Positions 20,582 to 33,406 are shown, counted from the first letter of the stretch. The stretch is 64,000 bases of DNA from Propionibacterium australiense (GCF_003666605.1 NZ_RCIV01000002.1:186001-250000), one strand, 5' to 3'. Numbers and translations: made by a program. Notes: a model not told the origin generated them from the sequence alone.

Positions 20582-21679
20582 ATGAACAGCGACAACGCAC
20601 AGCAACCGAACGTTCCCGTCACAGTGCCGGAACACCGCTCGGCCGATGGGGGAGCGCTCGCGGCGACAGCGGCGCCGGCCCCTCGATATCAGGTCCTCGA
20701 TGTCCTGCGCGGCTTCGCGGTCTGCGGCATCCTGCTGGTCAACACCGGCGACATCACCAATCTGGGCATGGACCTCCCCGTCGTCATGGGCCGGGGATTC
20801 TCCACCACGCAGAACGTTCTTTTCTACCTCGTGTCGACCCGCTTCGTGCCGATCTTCTCCTTCATGTTCGGGATGAGCCTCATGTTCGTCGCCGACTCGG
20901 CCCGCCGGCGCGGCGCCCGGCCCTGGCGGGTGCTCCTGCGGCGCATGCTCGGACTGCTGGTCATCGGGCTGCTGCACTCCCTGATCTACCCCGGCGAGGT
21001 GCTCAAGACCTACGCCGTGGTGGGCATGGTCCTGATCCCCGTCGTTCTGAGCGCACCGCGCCGGGTGGTGGCCGCCCTGGGGGTGGTGGCCACCGTCGCC
21101 AGCTTCGCGGTCGCCGGGTCGAGCGTGCTGAACGTGCCGGGGCTCTTCCTGCTCGGCGCCATGGCGGTCGCCTACGGCCTGCCGACCTTCCTCGAACACC
21201 CCGACCGCCGTCTCGTCATCGCCGCGGGCGCCCTCGCGGTGCTGACCGGGCTGGCCGTGTTCTGGCAATTCAGGAGCGGCGACGGCGATCCGCGGTTCGT
21301 GTCCGCCGGCGGGATCGCCGGCGGCGTGCAGGCAGCCCTCTACGTGGTCCTCGTGGCGCTGGCCTGTGCCACGCCGCTGCGGCGCCCGCTCGCGGCCTTC
21401 CTCGAACCGCTGGGTCGCACGGCACTGAGCTGTTACGTGGGCGCCAGCTGCATCGTCGTGCCCGTCGGCCTCCTGCTGGGCTGGCGCGAGAGCGAGGACC
21501 TGCTGCCCGTGCTGGGCGTGGCCGCGGTGGTCCTGGTGATCCAGTCCGTCATCGCGCGGCTGTGGCTGCGGCATTTCCGCTACGGGCCGCTGGAGTGGAT
21601 CTGGCGCTGCCTGACCTGGTGGAAGCCCCAGCCCATGCGGCGTGACACGAACCGGGACACGGTGCGGTCACCGGCATGA
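20582..21679 (+). CDS. DUF418 domain-containing membrane protein
   Basis: Multi-pass membrane protein of 365 residues with about 9-10 hydrophobic segments. The N-terminal 'YQVLDVLRGFAVCGILLVN' and C-terminal 'LEPLGRTALSCYVG' plus 'FRYGPLEWIWRCLTWW' are hallmarks of the DUF418 family (related to acyltransferase-3/YeiB proteins). The function is unknown. ATG 20582 has TAGTCT 7 nt upstream (20569-20574) and no ribosome site, suggesting a leaderless mRNA. A strong hairpin follows the gene. Confidence 0.88.
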   Translation: MNSDNAQQPNVPVTVPEHRSADGGALAATAAPAPRYQVLDVLRGFAVCGILLVNTGDITNLGMDLPVVMGRGFSTTQNVLFYLVSTRFVPIFSFMFGMSLMFVADSARRRGARPWRVLLRRMLGLLVIGLLHSLIYPGEVLKTYAVVGMVLIPVVLSAPRRVVAALGVVATVASFAVAGSSVLNVPGLFLLGAMAVAYGLPTFLEHPDRRLVIAAGALAVLTGLAVFWQFRSGDGDPRFVSAGGIAGGVQAALYVVLVALACATPLRRPLAAFLEPLGRTALSCYVGASCIVVPVGLLLGWRESEDLLPVLGVAAVVLVIQSVIARLWLRHFRYGPLEWIWRCLTWWKPQPMRRDTNRDTVRSPA

Positions 21680-21683
21680 CCCG

Positions 21684-21728
21684 CACATGGTTCAGGCGCG
21701 GCCCCGCGGACCGCGCCTGAACCATGTG
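21684..21728. terminator. Perfect 18-bp hairpin between convergent DUF418 and NSS genes
   Basis: CACATGGTTCAGGCGCGG and its exact complement CCGCGCCTGAACCATGTG enclose a 9-nt loop; no T-run. Position between two converging transcripts points to a bidirectional terminator. Confidence 0.75.
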
Positions 21729-21791
21729 AAATCGGGTGAACCGCGCGTCAGGGTCCGCGCTCGGCCGGCCCGTGACGTGCGCGGCCGCGAG

Positions 21792-21899
21792 TCAGCCCTT
21801 GGCGCGGCTGCGCCGGGCCAGTGAGATCACGGAGACCAGCAGTCCGCCCCAGATGATGGCGATGGCCGCGGCCATGGTGGTCATTGCGATGGCGGTCAT
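21792..21899 (-). CDS. MetS-like small subunit of the NSS amino-acid transporter
   Basis: 35-residue hydrophobic protein (first residues 'MTAIAMTTMAAAIAIIWGG', ending in a basic 'RRSRAKG') with one membrane helix. It starts one base after the NSS transporter stop, with AGGAGG about 10 nt upstream inside that gene. Position, size and 'IIWGGL' core match the MetS/'NSS small subunit' family known from the Corynebacterium MetPS methionine/alanine transporter. Confidence 0.8.
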   Translation of the reverse strand: MTAIAMTTMAAAIAIIWGGLLVSVISLARRSRAKG

Positions 21900-21900
21900 C

Positions 21901-23469
21901 TCAGCGCGCCTCCTCGAGCTCGAGTTCGTCCAGGTCCACTGGCGTGAAGTCGTCAACGGGTGTTCGCCACTTGATCAGGGTGAGGACGGCGGTGGCGACC
22001 GCGCAGACGAAGAGCATCCCCCACCCGAAGACCGCCTCGAAACCGGGCGTGTAGCTGGCCGGGTCGTAGCCGGCCGTGGCGTAGGCCCAGACGGTCTGGA
22101 CGAACATGAAGCCGAGCAGCACCGGTACGACGATGCAGATGATCACCTGCCACCAGACGCCGACGAGCCGGGAGTCCGAGACGGCGTTGAGGTGGCGGCG
22201 CAGCGTGCCGGTCTGGCGCAGGACGAGACCGACGCCGACGCACATGATGATGGCCGAGACGACCACGCCGATGTTGTTGATGAACGCGTCGACGACGTCC
22301 AGGTCGTACAGGCCCGAGTCGGTGCCGAACAGCACGAGCGAGATCACCATGGCCGGTATCCCGGCGATGAGGGAGGCCTTGACCGAGCTGAGGTTGAACT
22401 TCTCGGTGACACCGGCCGCGACCACCTGGATGATCGAGATGAACGACGTCAGGCCGGCCATCGTGAAGGAGGCGAAGAACAGGACGCCGAACAGGGCCCC
22501 GCCGGGCATCTGCGAGATGATCGTGGGGAAGGTGATGAACGACAGGGCCACACCGCTGATGCCCTCCAGCTCGCCGACGGTGACGCCCTGCTGGTTCGCC
22601 ATGAAGCCGAGCGTGGCGAAGACGCCGATGCCGGCGAGGATCTCGAAGGAGGAGTTCGCGAAGCCGGCGACGAGGCCGGTGCCCAGCAGATCGGAACGCC
22701 TGCGCAGATAGGAGGAGTAGGTCAGCATGATGCCGAAGGCCACGGACAGCGAGAAGAAGATCTGTCCGAAGGCCGCCATCCACACGCGGTAGTCCCCGAG
22801 CGCGCTCCAATCGGGCGTGAACAGGGCGTTCAGCCCCTCGGCGGCTCCGGGCAGCGTGATGGCCCTGATGACGAAGGCCACGAACATGACGACGAGCAGC
22901 GGCAGGAAGATCTTGTTCGCACGCTCGACACCGTTGGTCACACCGAGCGCGATGACGGTGAGACCGAAGGCCCACACGATGATCAGCGGAATGACGACAC
23001 CGCCCACCGGCGAGGCCGAGTAGGCGACGGCGTCGGTGTTGAGGCCGATGAACTCGTAGAAGAAGCTCTGTGCGTCATCGCCCCAGGCCGCGTTGATGGA
23101 GAAGAGGGTGTAACGCAGGGCCCACGCCACGATGACGGCGTAGTAGGTCATGATGACGAAGCAGATGAGCACCTGCCACCATCCCAGCCATTCGAACCTG
23201 CGGCTGAGCCTGCGGAAACTCGCCGGTGCCGACCCGCGGAAGCGATGCCCGATGGAGTAGTCGAGGAAGAGGACGGGAATGCCGACCATGAGCAGGGCCA
23301 CGACGTAGGGGACGATGAAGGCGCCGCCGCCGTTGGTGTAGGCGACGCCGGGGAAGCGCCAGATGTTGCCCAGGCCAACGGCTGAACCGATCGCGGCGAG
23401 CAGGAAGCCCAGCTGGCTTCCCCACTGTTCGCGCGGATTGGACTCTTGTGACAGAGCCGGGGAGGACAT
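21901..23469 (-). CDS. Neurotransmitter:sodium symporter family amino-acid transporter (MetP-like)
   Basis: Sodium-coupled amino-acid importer, 522 residues, LeuT fold with 11-12 membrane segments. TM1 shows the family motif 'AIGSAVGLGNIWRFPGVAY', and 'FFSLSVAFGIMLTYSSY' is TM6 with the substrate/sodium site. ATG 23469 is preceded by AAAGGTGGG. It forms a pair with the MetS-like peptide, so methionine/alanine uptake as in Corynebacterium MetPS is the best guess. Confidence 0.9.
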   Translation of the reverse strand: MSSPALSQESNPREQWGSQLGFLLAAIGSAVGLGNIWRFPGVAYTNGGGAFIVPYVVALLMVGIPVLFLDYSIGHRFRGSAPASFRRLSRRFEWLGWWQVLICFVIMTYYAVIVAWALRYTLFSINAAWGDDAQSFFYEFIGLNTDAVAYSASPVGGVVIPLIIVWAFGLTVIALGVTNGVERANKIFLPLLVVMFVAFVIRAITLPGAAEGLNALFTPDWSALGDYRVWMAAFGQIFFSLSVAFGIMLTYSSYLRRRSDLLGTGLVAGFANSSFEILAGIGVFATLGFMANQQGVTVGELEGISGVALSFITFPTIISQMPGGALFGVLFFASFTMAGLTSFISIIQVVAAGVTEKFNLSSVKASLIAGIPAMVISLVLFGTDSGLYDLDVVDAFINNIGVVVSAIIMCVGVGLVLRQTGTLRRHLNAVSDSRLVGVWWQVIICIVVPVLLGFMFVQTVWAYATAGYDPASYTPGFEAVFGWGMLFVCAVATAVLTLIKWRTPVDDFTPVDLDELELEEAR

Positions 23470-24014
23470 GATGCCCACCTTTCTAGGTCGAAGGAGCGGA
23501 AAGTACTTGGACGTGGCGTACGCACGCCAGCGAGCACGTCCGACAGGCCCGGTCATTATGGGGGAGTGTCTGAGCGCACGACGCGCCAGTCCATAATGCG
23601 AGCCGGCATGTCCGTTTCTGATCTGTTCGCGCCGGGGTGAACGGGGGGCCAGTGCCCTGCTCGTTCGTGCGATCTGGCCGAACACTCGCGCCGATGCGAT
23701 GACGTCGGGGTCGAGGTACTTACCGGGCGCGCAGGGAGCAGAACACGTCCCGGTCCGGGGCATGGGACGAACCCCCGGCCGGCGCCGGTGCGTGCAGGGG
23801 GTATGTCCAAACGGCATGCGCCGGTGGAGCCGATGACGAGGAAGGTTCTACCGGATCAGGTCCGTCGGGCTCGGTGAATCGGCGCTGGGCTATCCCGAAT
23901 GGTTCAGCGAGCAATTCCTGTCCGGGTGTGCTGCGGACCGGCGGGATCGACCCCGTGGCCCGGTGCGGAACGATCTGGTGTCAGCCATCGGAAAACTCTC
24001 TTGTTCTCTGATTG

Positions 24015-24052
24015 AACTGATGGTAACCAAGCAAACTGATGGTAACCAAGCA
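24015..24052. repeat. Two tandem 19-bp repeats upstream of the LysP-like permease
   Basis: AACTGATGGTAACCAAGCA occurs twice back to back (24015-24033 and 24034-24052) with no mismatch; each copy contains GGTAACC. The pair ends 8 nt before the permease -35, the usual position for an activator or a side-by-side repressor site. Confidence 0.7.
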
Positions 24053-24060
24053 ATGAGGAC

Positions 24061-24088
24061 TTGGTGTGTTTCGTTCTCGTGCTAGCAT
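24061..24088 (+). promoter_or_regulatory. Promoter of the LysP-like permease
   Basis: TTGGTG (24061-24066), 16-bp spacer, TAGCAT (24083-24088); predicts a leader of about 130 nt before the start at 24225. Confidence 0.45.
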
Positions 24089-24224
24089 GTGCAGCGCGGT
24101 TTCTCCTGTTGAGTGTTCCCCGTCACGCATTTGTCATCTCGAGGTGGACCGTGTTCGGTGTCTTTGACAGCCCTACGAGATCGCCGACGGCGACTCAGAC
24201 CAACCGTGTGAATGAGCCTCGAAG

Positions 24225-25721
24225 ATGTCCATATCAGAAGAACAGAACGCCCTTGATGCCCGGCCGGATCGGCTGACACGAGGACTCAAGGCGCGTCACA
24301 TGTCCATGATCGCGATCGGTGGAGCCATCGGAACAGGTGTCTTCCTCACCACCGGGAAAGCGGTCAGCAATGGCGGCTCTGGAAGCGCCACGATCGCCTT
24401 CCTCGTGATCGGGTTCATGATGTACCTCATCATGACCCAGCTCGGTGAGATGGCGACCGCCATGCCGGTCTCCGGGTCGTGGAGCACCTATGCCGGGAAA
24501 TTCGTCGATCCGGCATTCGGCTTCGGGATCGGCTGGAACTCGTGGTTCTCGGCGGTCATCACCATCCCGACCGAGATCACGGCCGCCAACATTCTGCTGA
24601 GATTCTGGCTGCCGGACCTGCCGCTTCTGGCGAGCATCTGCATCAGTCTGTTGTTCCTCGGTCTCCTCCTCGTTCTCAACATCGTCTCTGCCGGCTTCTA
24701 CGGGGAGAGCGAGTTCTGGTTCGCGGGGATCAAGGTGGTGACCTGCGCCGTGTTCATCATCGTGGGCATCCTCACGATCCTCGGAGTCCTCGGCGGCAAC
24801 GCGGTCGGGTTCGGGAACTGGACGGTGGAGGAGGCCCCCTTCGTCAATGGGTTCAGCGGGCTCATGGTCGTCATGGTGACAGCAGGTTTCGCCTTTCAGG
24901 GTTCCGAGTACGTCGGCATCACCGCGGGTGAGAGCGAGAACCCGTCGCGTGACGTGCCGCGAGCCATCAACTCGGTGTTCTGGCGCATCCTGATCTTCTA
25001 CGTCGGGACGATCGTCGTCATCTCCTTCCTCATTCCCTACACCGATCCGAACCTTCTCGCGGCGTCGAGCAGCAACGTGGCAATGAGCCCGTACACGATC
25101 GTCTTCGAGCGCGCCGGACTCGCTGCCGCGGCATCCGTGGTCAACGCGGTCCTCCTGACCTCCGTTCTGTCGGCCGGCAATACGATGATGTACGGCTCTT
25201 CGAGGATGCTCTACGCGCTCGCCAGTGAGGGCAAGGCACCCCGCGTCTTCAGCAGGACGAATGCGCGCGGCATACCGATCAATGCGCTGCTGGTCAGTGT
25301 CTGTGTCGGCCTGGTCTCGATCGTCGCGGCGATCTACGGCGATGTGGTACTCGGCTGGCTCGTCAACATCAGTGCGGCCACTGGGTTCGTCAAGTGGCTC
25401 GCCATATCGAGTTCCCACTACCGGTTCCGCAAGGCATGGCTCCTGCAGGGACATTCGGCGGAGGAGCTGCCCTACCGGGCGAAATGGTACCCGTACGCGC
25501 CGTTCCTCGCCTTCACGCTGACCGTGTTCATCTTTTTCGCACAGGTCATTCCGGGTCCTGGCGGTGAGTTGAACTGGAGTGACATCATCTCGACCTATTG
25601 CGGTATCCCGGTGGTCCTGGTGACCTGGCTCGGTTACAAGATCGTCAAACGCACCAGGGTCATCGCGCTCAAAGACATCGACCTGAGTGAGGTGAAAGCA
25701 GACCGTGCGGAACGCCTATGA
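24225..25721 (+). CDS. Amino-acid permease of the APC superfamily (LysP-like)
   Basis: Amino-acid:proton symporter, 498 residues with 12 predicted membrane segments. The N-terminal 'LKARHMSMIAIGGAIGTGVF' is the AAT/LysP signature; 'AFQGSEYVGITAGESENP' and 'SSRMLYALASEGKAP' are also conserved. Lysine or another basic amino acid is the likely substrate by resemblance, but specificity is not certain. It is monocistronic, with a long regulatory upstream region containing tandem repeats. Confidence 0.88.
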   Translation: MSISEEQNALDARPDRLTRGLKARHMSMIAIGGAIGTGVFLTTGKAVSNGGSGSATIAFLVIGFMMYLIMTQLGEMATAMPVSGSWSTYAGKFVDPAFGFGIGWNSWFSAVITIPTEITAANILLRFWLPDLPLLASICISLLFLGLLLVLNIVSAGFYGESEFWFAGIKVVTCAVFIIVGILTILGVLGGNAVGFGNWTVEEAPFVNGFSGLMVVMVTAGFAFQGSEYVGITAGESENPSRDVPRAINSVFWRILIFYVGTIVVISFLIPYTDPNLLAASSSNVAMSPYTIVFERAGLAAAASVVNAVLLTSVLSAGNTMMYGSSRMLYALASEGKAPRVFSRTNARGIPINALLVSVCVGLVSIVAAIYGDVVLGWLVNISAATGFVKWLAISSSHYRFRKAWLLQGHSAEELPYRAKWYPYAPFLAFTLTVFIFFAQVIPGPGGELNWSDIISTYCGIPVVLVTWLGYKIVKRTRVIALKDIDLSEVKADRAERL

Positions 25722-25869
25722 CGGGAGCGAGGATTTCCCCGGACTCGACACACCGGGTCCGCGCCGCACGCTCGGCATCGCCGTGCGGTCCGATTGCCCC
25801 ACGGCCACCTCCGCTCGGGCGATCCTGTTGTGACGAGGATGACCACAGCGGTGCTCCTGGTTTCACGGT

Positions 25870-27270
<1,401 letters not shown>

Positions 27271-27491
27271 GCCAGGAACGCTAGGGGCTGGAGCGCGCTC
27301 CAGGTCAAGCGGTCAGGGCCGCTCCTGGCCGGGCAACGACGCGGCGAAGCGCCTCCGAGAACAGGCAGGATCGTTGCGGGCCACACCCGATCACAGCGCA
27401 CGGATGGTTCCGGGTGTGGCCCTCGGCCGGGGCGATTCCTTGATGACCCGACGATCCCGGCACGGAGAACCCGGGGCAGTTCAGGACGTGC

Positions 27492-28448
27492 TCAGCGGAA
27501 CGGTGTCGAGGCCTCGTCCAGGGCGGCGATCTCGTCGGCGGTCAGGTCGAGCGTGGCCGAGGCGAGCAGGGCCGGGAGTTGTTCGGGGGTGCGGGCCGAG
27601 GCGATCGGCGCCGTGACGCCCTTGGCGCGTAACCAGGCCAACGAGACGGTGGTCACCTCGACCTCGTGGGCCTCGGCGACGCCACGCACCACGTCGAGCA
27701 GCGAGAAGGCGGCGCTGGTGGCGGCCTCGTCGGGCAGATAGGCGTCGATCATGCCGGCCCGTGCCGTGCCCTGGATGTCCTGGGGCGAGTGGTACTTGCC
27801 GGTCAGCAGGCCCGAGGCGAGCGAGAAGTACGGGAAGACCGCCAGCTCGAACTCGCGGGCGAGCGGGCCGTAGCCGTTCTCCACGTCGCCGCGGTGCAGC
27901 AGGTTGTAGTGCGGCTGGAGGGCCACCGGACGGGCCAGGCCCTCGCGATCGGCGTACTCGATCCAGGCGCGTTCACGCTCGACGGAGAAGTTCGACAGCC
28001 CGATGTGACGCACCGCGCCGGCCCTGACCAGGGCGTCGAAGGCGGCGGCCATGTCCTCGACGCTCTGGGTCGGGTCGTCGTAGTGGGCGTAGTACAGGTC
28101 GATGTGGTCCGTGCCCAGGCGGCCCAGCGAGGCCTGCGCGGCGGCCGCGACATTGGCGGGGGAGAGGCCCTTGAACTGCGGGTGGGTGGCCACCTTGGTG
28201 GCGATGACCACCTGGTCGCGTTTTCCACTGGAGGCGAGCCAGCGCCCGATGATCGTCTCGGACTCCCCGCCGTGGTTGCCGGGGGCCCAGGCCGAGTAGC
28301 CGTCCGCGGTGTCGACGAGCGAGCCGCCCGCCTCGACGAAGGCGTCGAGCACGGCGAAGGAGGTCTGTTCGTCACTCGTCCAGCCGAAGGTGTTGGCGCC
28401 CAGGGCGAGCGGGAGGATGTCGATGCCGGTACGCGGAAGCTGCACCAT
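27492..28448 (-). CDS. Aldo/keto reductase
   Basis: NADPH-dependent oxidoreductase, 318 residues, TIM barrel. Active-site Tyr in 'DTADGYSAW', Lys in 'VIATKVATHPQF', His in 'YYAHYDDP', and the cofactor-binding end 'PIASARTPEQLPALL'. GGAAAGG lies about 9 nt before ATG 28448. Same strand as the MerR-AKR fusion, about 220 bp upstream of it; a target relationship is possible but not shown. Physiological substrate unknown. Confidence 0.9.
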   Translation of the reverse strand: MVQLPRTGIDILPLALGANTFGWTSDEQTSFAVLDAFVEAGGSLVDTADGYSAWAPGNHGGESETIIGRWLASSGKRDQVVIATKVATHPQFKGLSPANVAAAAQASLGRLGTDHIDLYYAHYDDPTQSVEDMAAAFDALVRAGAVRHIGLSNFSVERERAWIEYADREGLARPVALQPHYNLLHRGDVENGYGPLAREFELAVFPYFSLASGLLTGKYHSPQDIQGTARAGMIDAYLPDEAATSAAFSLLDVVRGVAEAHEVEVTTVSLAWLRAKGVTAPIASARTPEQLPALLASATLDLTADEIAALDEASTPFR

Positions 28449-28642
28449 GAGAGAGAACCTTTCCGTGCTGGTGGTCCACCGTCGGTGAGTCCGACTGTAC
28501 AGAACCCGGGACGGCTCATGCGCTGCCCGTGCGGATCGGGCCGGAGCAGCCGACCGACTCCCGCCCCGGTGCCGTGACAGGAACACCCCGATCCTGGGGA
28601 ACCGGACGCGTCGGCAGGGCCGATGGCCGGTCGGGAGCACGA

Positions 28643-28675
28643 AGGGCGGTTTCCCCGGATCCGGGGAACCGCCCT
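28643..28675 (-). terminator. Terminator hairpin downstream of tRNA-Pro
   Basis: AGGGCGGTTCCCCGG... on the minus strand folds on itself (arms of 15-16 nt with one bulge, loop AT), starting 4 nt after the tRNA 3' end. Confidence 0.65.
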
Positions 28676-28679
28676 CTCG

Positions 28680-28753
<74 letters not shown>

Positions 28754-29149
28754 CCGGGCCACTGATGACCCGCCGGTGCACTTTAGCTCAGTTCGCTCGC
28801 GGTTTTCCAGTCGGGAGCCCGGAGCGGTGCGGGCCGGGTCGTGTCGGACCACCGCCGAGCCCGTCGCCTCCGCCGGCCCATGCTCAGTCTGGGGTATTAC
28901 CAGCGACGATCCGCTGTTGCGACTATGGTGGCAGCTGTGGCACGAGTTCAGTGTTGAGCAGCTGTCTGACGCGATCGGCTCATCCCCGCTACGACAAGCC
29001 GTGGAGCAGCAGAACTGCCCGACGGGCAGCACACCCCCGTTCGCTTGTGGATGAATGGACAGGCGATCACGCCCCCTAGGGGCTCTGAGAGGATGTGCCA
29101 CGGCGGGCCGCCCCCGGCCCCTGCTATCGATCATGAGGAAGGAACCGGC
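28754..29149. other. 396-bp intergenic region before the sucrose operon
   Basis: Divergent control region between tRNA-Pro and the SRPBCC gene. No gene or clear riboswitch is visible; a short palindrome GCCCCCTAGGGGC lies about 80 nt before the first start codon and could be an operator or hairpin. Confidence 0.35.
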
Positions 29150-29626
29150 ATGGAGGAAGTGGACACAGTCCTTGAGGTCGAGAGAGAGTTCACCTATCCA
29201 CGGGATGTGTTGTTCCGGGCATTCACCGAACCCGCCGCGTTCAGTCAGTGGTTCGCCCCGACTGGCTGGCACGTGGTACCCGAGTCGGTGGAACTGAACC
29301 CCCAGCTGGGCGGACGCATCCGTCACACCAAGGTGCGCGACGACGATCCCGAGAAGATCTGGGTCGTCGACGGCGTCTACACCGAGGTCTTCTACCCGGA
29401 CGTCCTCGTCACCCGCCAGCGCATCAGCGGCATCTCCGGGATCGACCCGAGCCGTCCGGTCGAGCTGCGCGTGGAGTTCACGCGCCTGGGCCAGGGCAAG
29501 ACGCTGCTGAGGATCGTCCAGGGGCCCTACACGGAGTCGGCCGCTCTGGACTACTCCGACGGCTGGGAGTCCATCCTCGATCACCTTCAGACCTATCTCG
29601 AATCCTCCAAGGACAACAAGCGATGA
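29150..29626 (+). CDS. SRPBCC (AHSA1/CalC-type) domain protein
   Basis: Small soluble helix-grip protein, 158 residues. The AHSA1 signature 'LEVEREFTYPRDVLFRAFTE' opens the domain, followed by 'PAAFSQWFAP' and a C-terminal 'DGWESILDHLQTYL'. ATG 29150 is preceded by GAGGAAGGAA. Its gene overlaps the sugar transporter start by 4 nt (ATGA), so the two are coupled; a ligand-binding or accessory role in the sugar operon is inferred, not known. Confidence 0.85.
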   Translation: MEEVDTVLEVEREFTYPRDVLFRAFTEPAAFSQWFAPTGWHVVPESVELNPQLGGRIRHTKVRDDDPEKIWVVDGVYTEVFYPDVLVTRQRISGISGIDPSRPVELRVEFTRLGQGKTLLRIVQGPYTESAALDYSDGWESILDHLQTYLESSKDNKR

Positions 29627-30996
29627 GTCAGACCACTACGGCCACCACCGTCATCCGGCGCAAGCCGATGATGTCGATGAAGCAGATTCTTCTCATGAAT
29701 CTGGGCTTCTTCGGCATCCAGTACTCGTTCGGTATGCAGCAGACGGCCATCAACCCCATCTACAACTTCCTCGGGGCCTCGCCCGAGCAGCTGCCCCTGC
29801 TCAACATGGCCGGCCCGATCACGGGCTTGTTCATCCAGCCCATCATCGGATCCCTGTCCGACCGCACCTGGAGCGAGCGGTGGGGCCGACGGAAGCCCTT
29901 CTTCCTCATCGGCGCCACGGGCTGCGCGATCTGCCTGTTCTGCTTCCCGTTCGTCTCGGCCGTCTGGATGGCGGCGCTGCTGCTGTGGCTGCTCGACGCC
30001 TCGAACAACACGGCCATGGAGCCCTACCGGGCCTTCATCGCCGACAAGCTGCCCCCGAGCCAGACGGCCAAGGGCTTCCTGGCGCAGAGCTTCTTCACGG
30101 GGCTGGGCATCACGCTCGCCAACATCTCCCTGTTCCTGTTCCAGCACGTCCTGTCGGGCATGACGGCCGCCGGGCTGCCGTACTGGGTCTTCGGCTCGTT
30201 CATGCTCGGCTCGGTCTGCTCGATCGGCACCGTGCTCGTCTCCGTGCTCAGCACCCCGGAGATCCCGCCCTCGCCGGAGGAGCTGGCCAGGCTGCGGTCG
30301 AAGCAGAACGGCAACGCCCTCAAGGGCATCTGGACGGCCATCGTCGAGATGCCCACCCAGCTGCGCAAGCTCGCCCTGGTCTACCTGTTCCAGTGGTACG
30401 CGATGAATGTCTACTGGCAGTACGTGTCACTGTCGGTCGCCAAGAGCGCCTTCGGCACCACCGACACCCACTCGGAGGCCTACGAGTCCGCCGTCACCTG
30501 GACCGGCCTCATCAACGGCGGCTACAACGTCGTCACCTTCTGCGTGGCCTTCCTGCTGGTCTCCTTCGCCAAGAAGCACGGCGCCAAGTACGTCCACTCG
30601 GCCTGCCTCCTGCTCGCGGTGGTCGGGCTGCTGTTCTTCCCGCACATCGGCAACAAGTTCCTGCTGTTCCTGCCGATCATCGGGCTGGGCATCGCCTGGG
30701 CCTCCATCATGGGCGTGCCCTACATCATGGCCGTGCGCATGGTGCCGTCCAGCCGCTTCGGCGTCTACATGGGCATCATCAACATGATGATCGTCATCCC
30801 GCAGCTGCTCCAGACCCTCACCTTCGGTGCGGTGTACAAGCACCTGCTCGGCTCCAACCCGACCAACGCCATCACCTTCGCCGCCGTCCTGCTGGGCTGC
30901 GCCGCGCTGTCGATGCTCTGGATCAAGGAACCGCCGATCGTGCGTGACGTCGACGACGTCGCGGCCCCGGCCAAGGTTCAGATGGGGGAGGACTGA
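29623..30996 (+). CDS. MFS sugar transporter of the SLC45/sucrose-transporter type
   Basis: 457-residue, 12-segment membrane protein. 'NPIYNFLGASPEQLPLLNMA' and 'SDRTWSERWGRRKPFFLIG' (the loop 2-3 motif RWGRRKP) are typical of SLC45/GPH-like sucrose and maltose transporters. Coupled to the SRPBCC gene upstream, and followed closely by a universal stress protein and amylosucrase genes, which makes sucrose:H+ symport the likely role. Confidence 0.85.
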   Translation: MSQTTTATTVIRRKPMMSMKQILLMNLGFFGIQYSFGMQQTAINPIYNFLGASPEQLPLLNMAGPITGLFIQPIIGSLSDRTWSERWGRRKPFFLIGATGCAICLFCFPFVSAVWMAALLLWLLDASNNTAMEPYRAFIADKLPPSQTAKGFLAQSFFTGLGITLANISLFLFQHVLSGMTAAGLPYWVFGSFMLGSVCSIGTVLVSVLSTPEIPPSPEELARLRSKQNGNALKGIWTAIVEMPTQLRKLALVYLFQWYAMNVYWQYVSLSVAKSAFGTTDTHSEAYESAVTWTGLINGGYNVVTFCVAFLLVSFAKKHGAKYVHSACLLLAVVGLLFFPHIGNKFLLFLPIIGLGIAWASIMGVPYIMAVRMVPSSRFGVYMGIINMMIVIPQLLQTLTFGAVYKHLLGSNPTNAITFAAVLLGCAALSMLWIKEPPIVRDVDDVAAPAKVQMGED

Positions 30997-31000
30997 TCCC

Positions 31001-31522
31001 ATGGAACTCGATCGTTACCGCAAGATCCTCGTCGGCACGGACGGCTCATCGCTCGCCGGGCCAACCGTCACCCGGGCGGCACGGCTGGCCGTGGCCGACG
31101 ACGCCGATCTCATCGTCGTGTGCGCCTACACGAAGCTGCCGCTGCGCGAGGCGGCCAAGGAGCCCAACATCGAGGGCTCGGTGGCCACGCTCGGCCAGGT
31201 ACCGGGCTCGGAGGCGGCCACCCTGGCGATCCAGGAGGCCATGCAGGTGGCCCACGCAGAGGGCGCCCGCGTGACGGCGGCCCTGCTCGTGGACTCCGAT
31301 CCGGTCGCCGCGATCCTCGAGACCGCGCGCGACAACAAGGTCGACGCCATCGTCATCGGCGCCATCCGCGACACCTCGATCGCCGGGCGCCTGCTGGGGA
31401 CGGTGTCCTCCGATGTCGTACGACGGGCTCACCGTGACGTGCTCATCGTGCGTCCGACCGAGGACGCCCCGGAGCCCGCCGTGGCCGAGGACGTCCACGT
31501 CGCCGATGCCACGGAGGACTGA
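31001..31522 (+). CDS. Universal stress protein (UspA family)
   Basis: 173 residues, single Usp domain: 'KILVGTDGSSLAG' at the start and the ATP-binding 'IVIGAIRDTSIAGRLLGTVS' near the end (here G-A-I-R in place of the usual G-x-R/H-G). GGGGGAGG precedes the ATG. It begins 4 nt after the transporter stop and ends 3 nt before the amylosucrase GTG, so it is a true member of the sugar operon. Its link to sugar metabolism is unexplained. Confidence 0.9.
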   Translation: MELDRYRKILVGTDGSSLAGPTVTRAARLAVADDADLIVVCAYTKLPLREAAKEPNIEGSVATLGQVPGSEAATLAIQEAMQVAHAEGARVTAALLVDSDPVAAILETARDNKVDAIVIGAIRDTSIAGRLLGTVSSDVVRRAHRDVLIVRPTEDAPEPAVAEDVHVADATED

Positions 31523-31525
31523 GAC

Positions 31526-33406
<1,881 letters not shown>

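Larger units (their letters stand above)
23470..24224. other. 755-bp divergent intergenic region
   Basis: Separates two diverging transporter genes and is unusually long for this window. No convincing gene is seen; open frames of 60-130 codons on the minus strand lack recognisable motifs. It contains the tandem repeat (24015-24052) and the promoter (24061-24088) described separately. No riboswitch fold was recognised. Confidence 0.4.

Noticed and set aside
23470-24224. Small ORFs in the long gap between NSS and LysP-like genes
   Set aside because: Open frames of 60-130 codons exist, but have no recognisable motif, no good ribosome site and odd composition; treated as non-coding.
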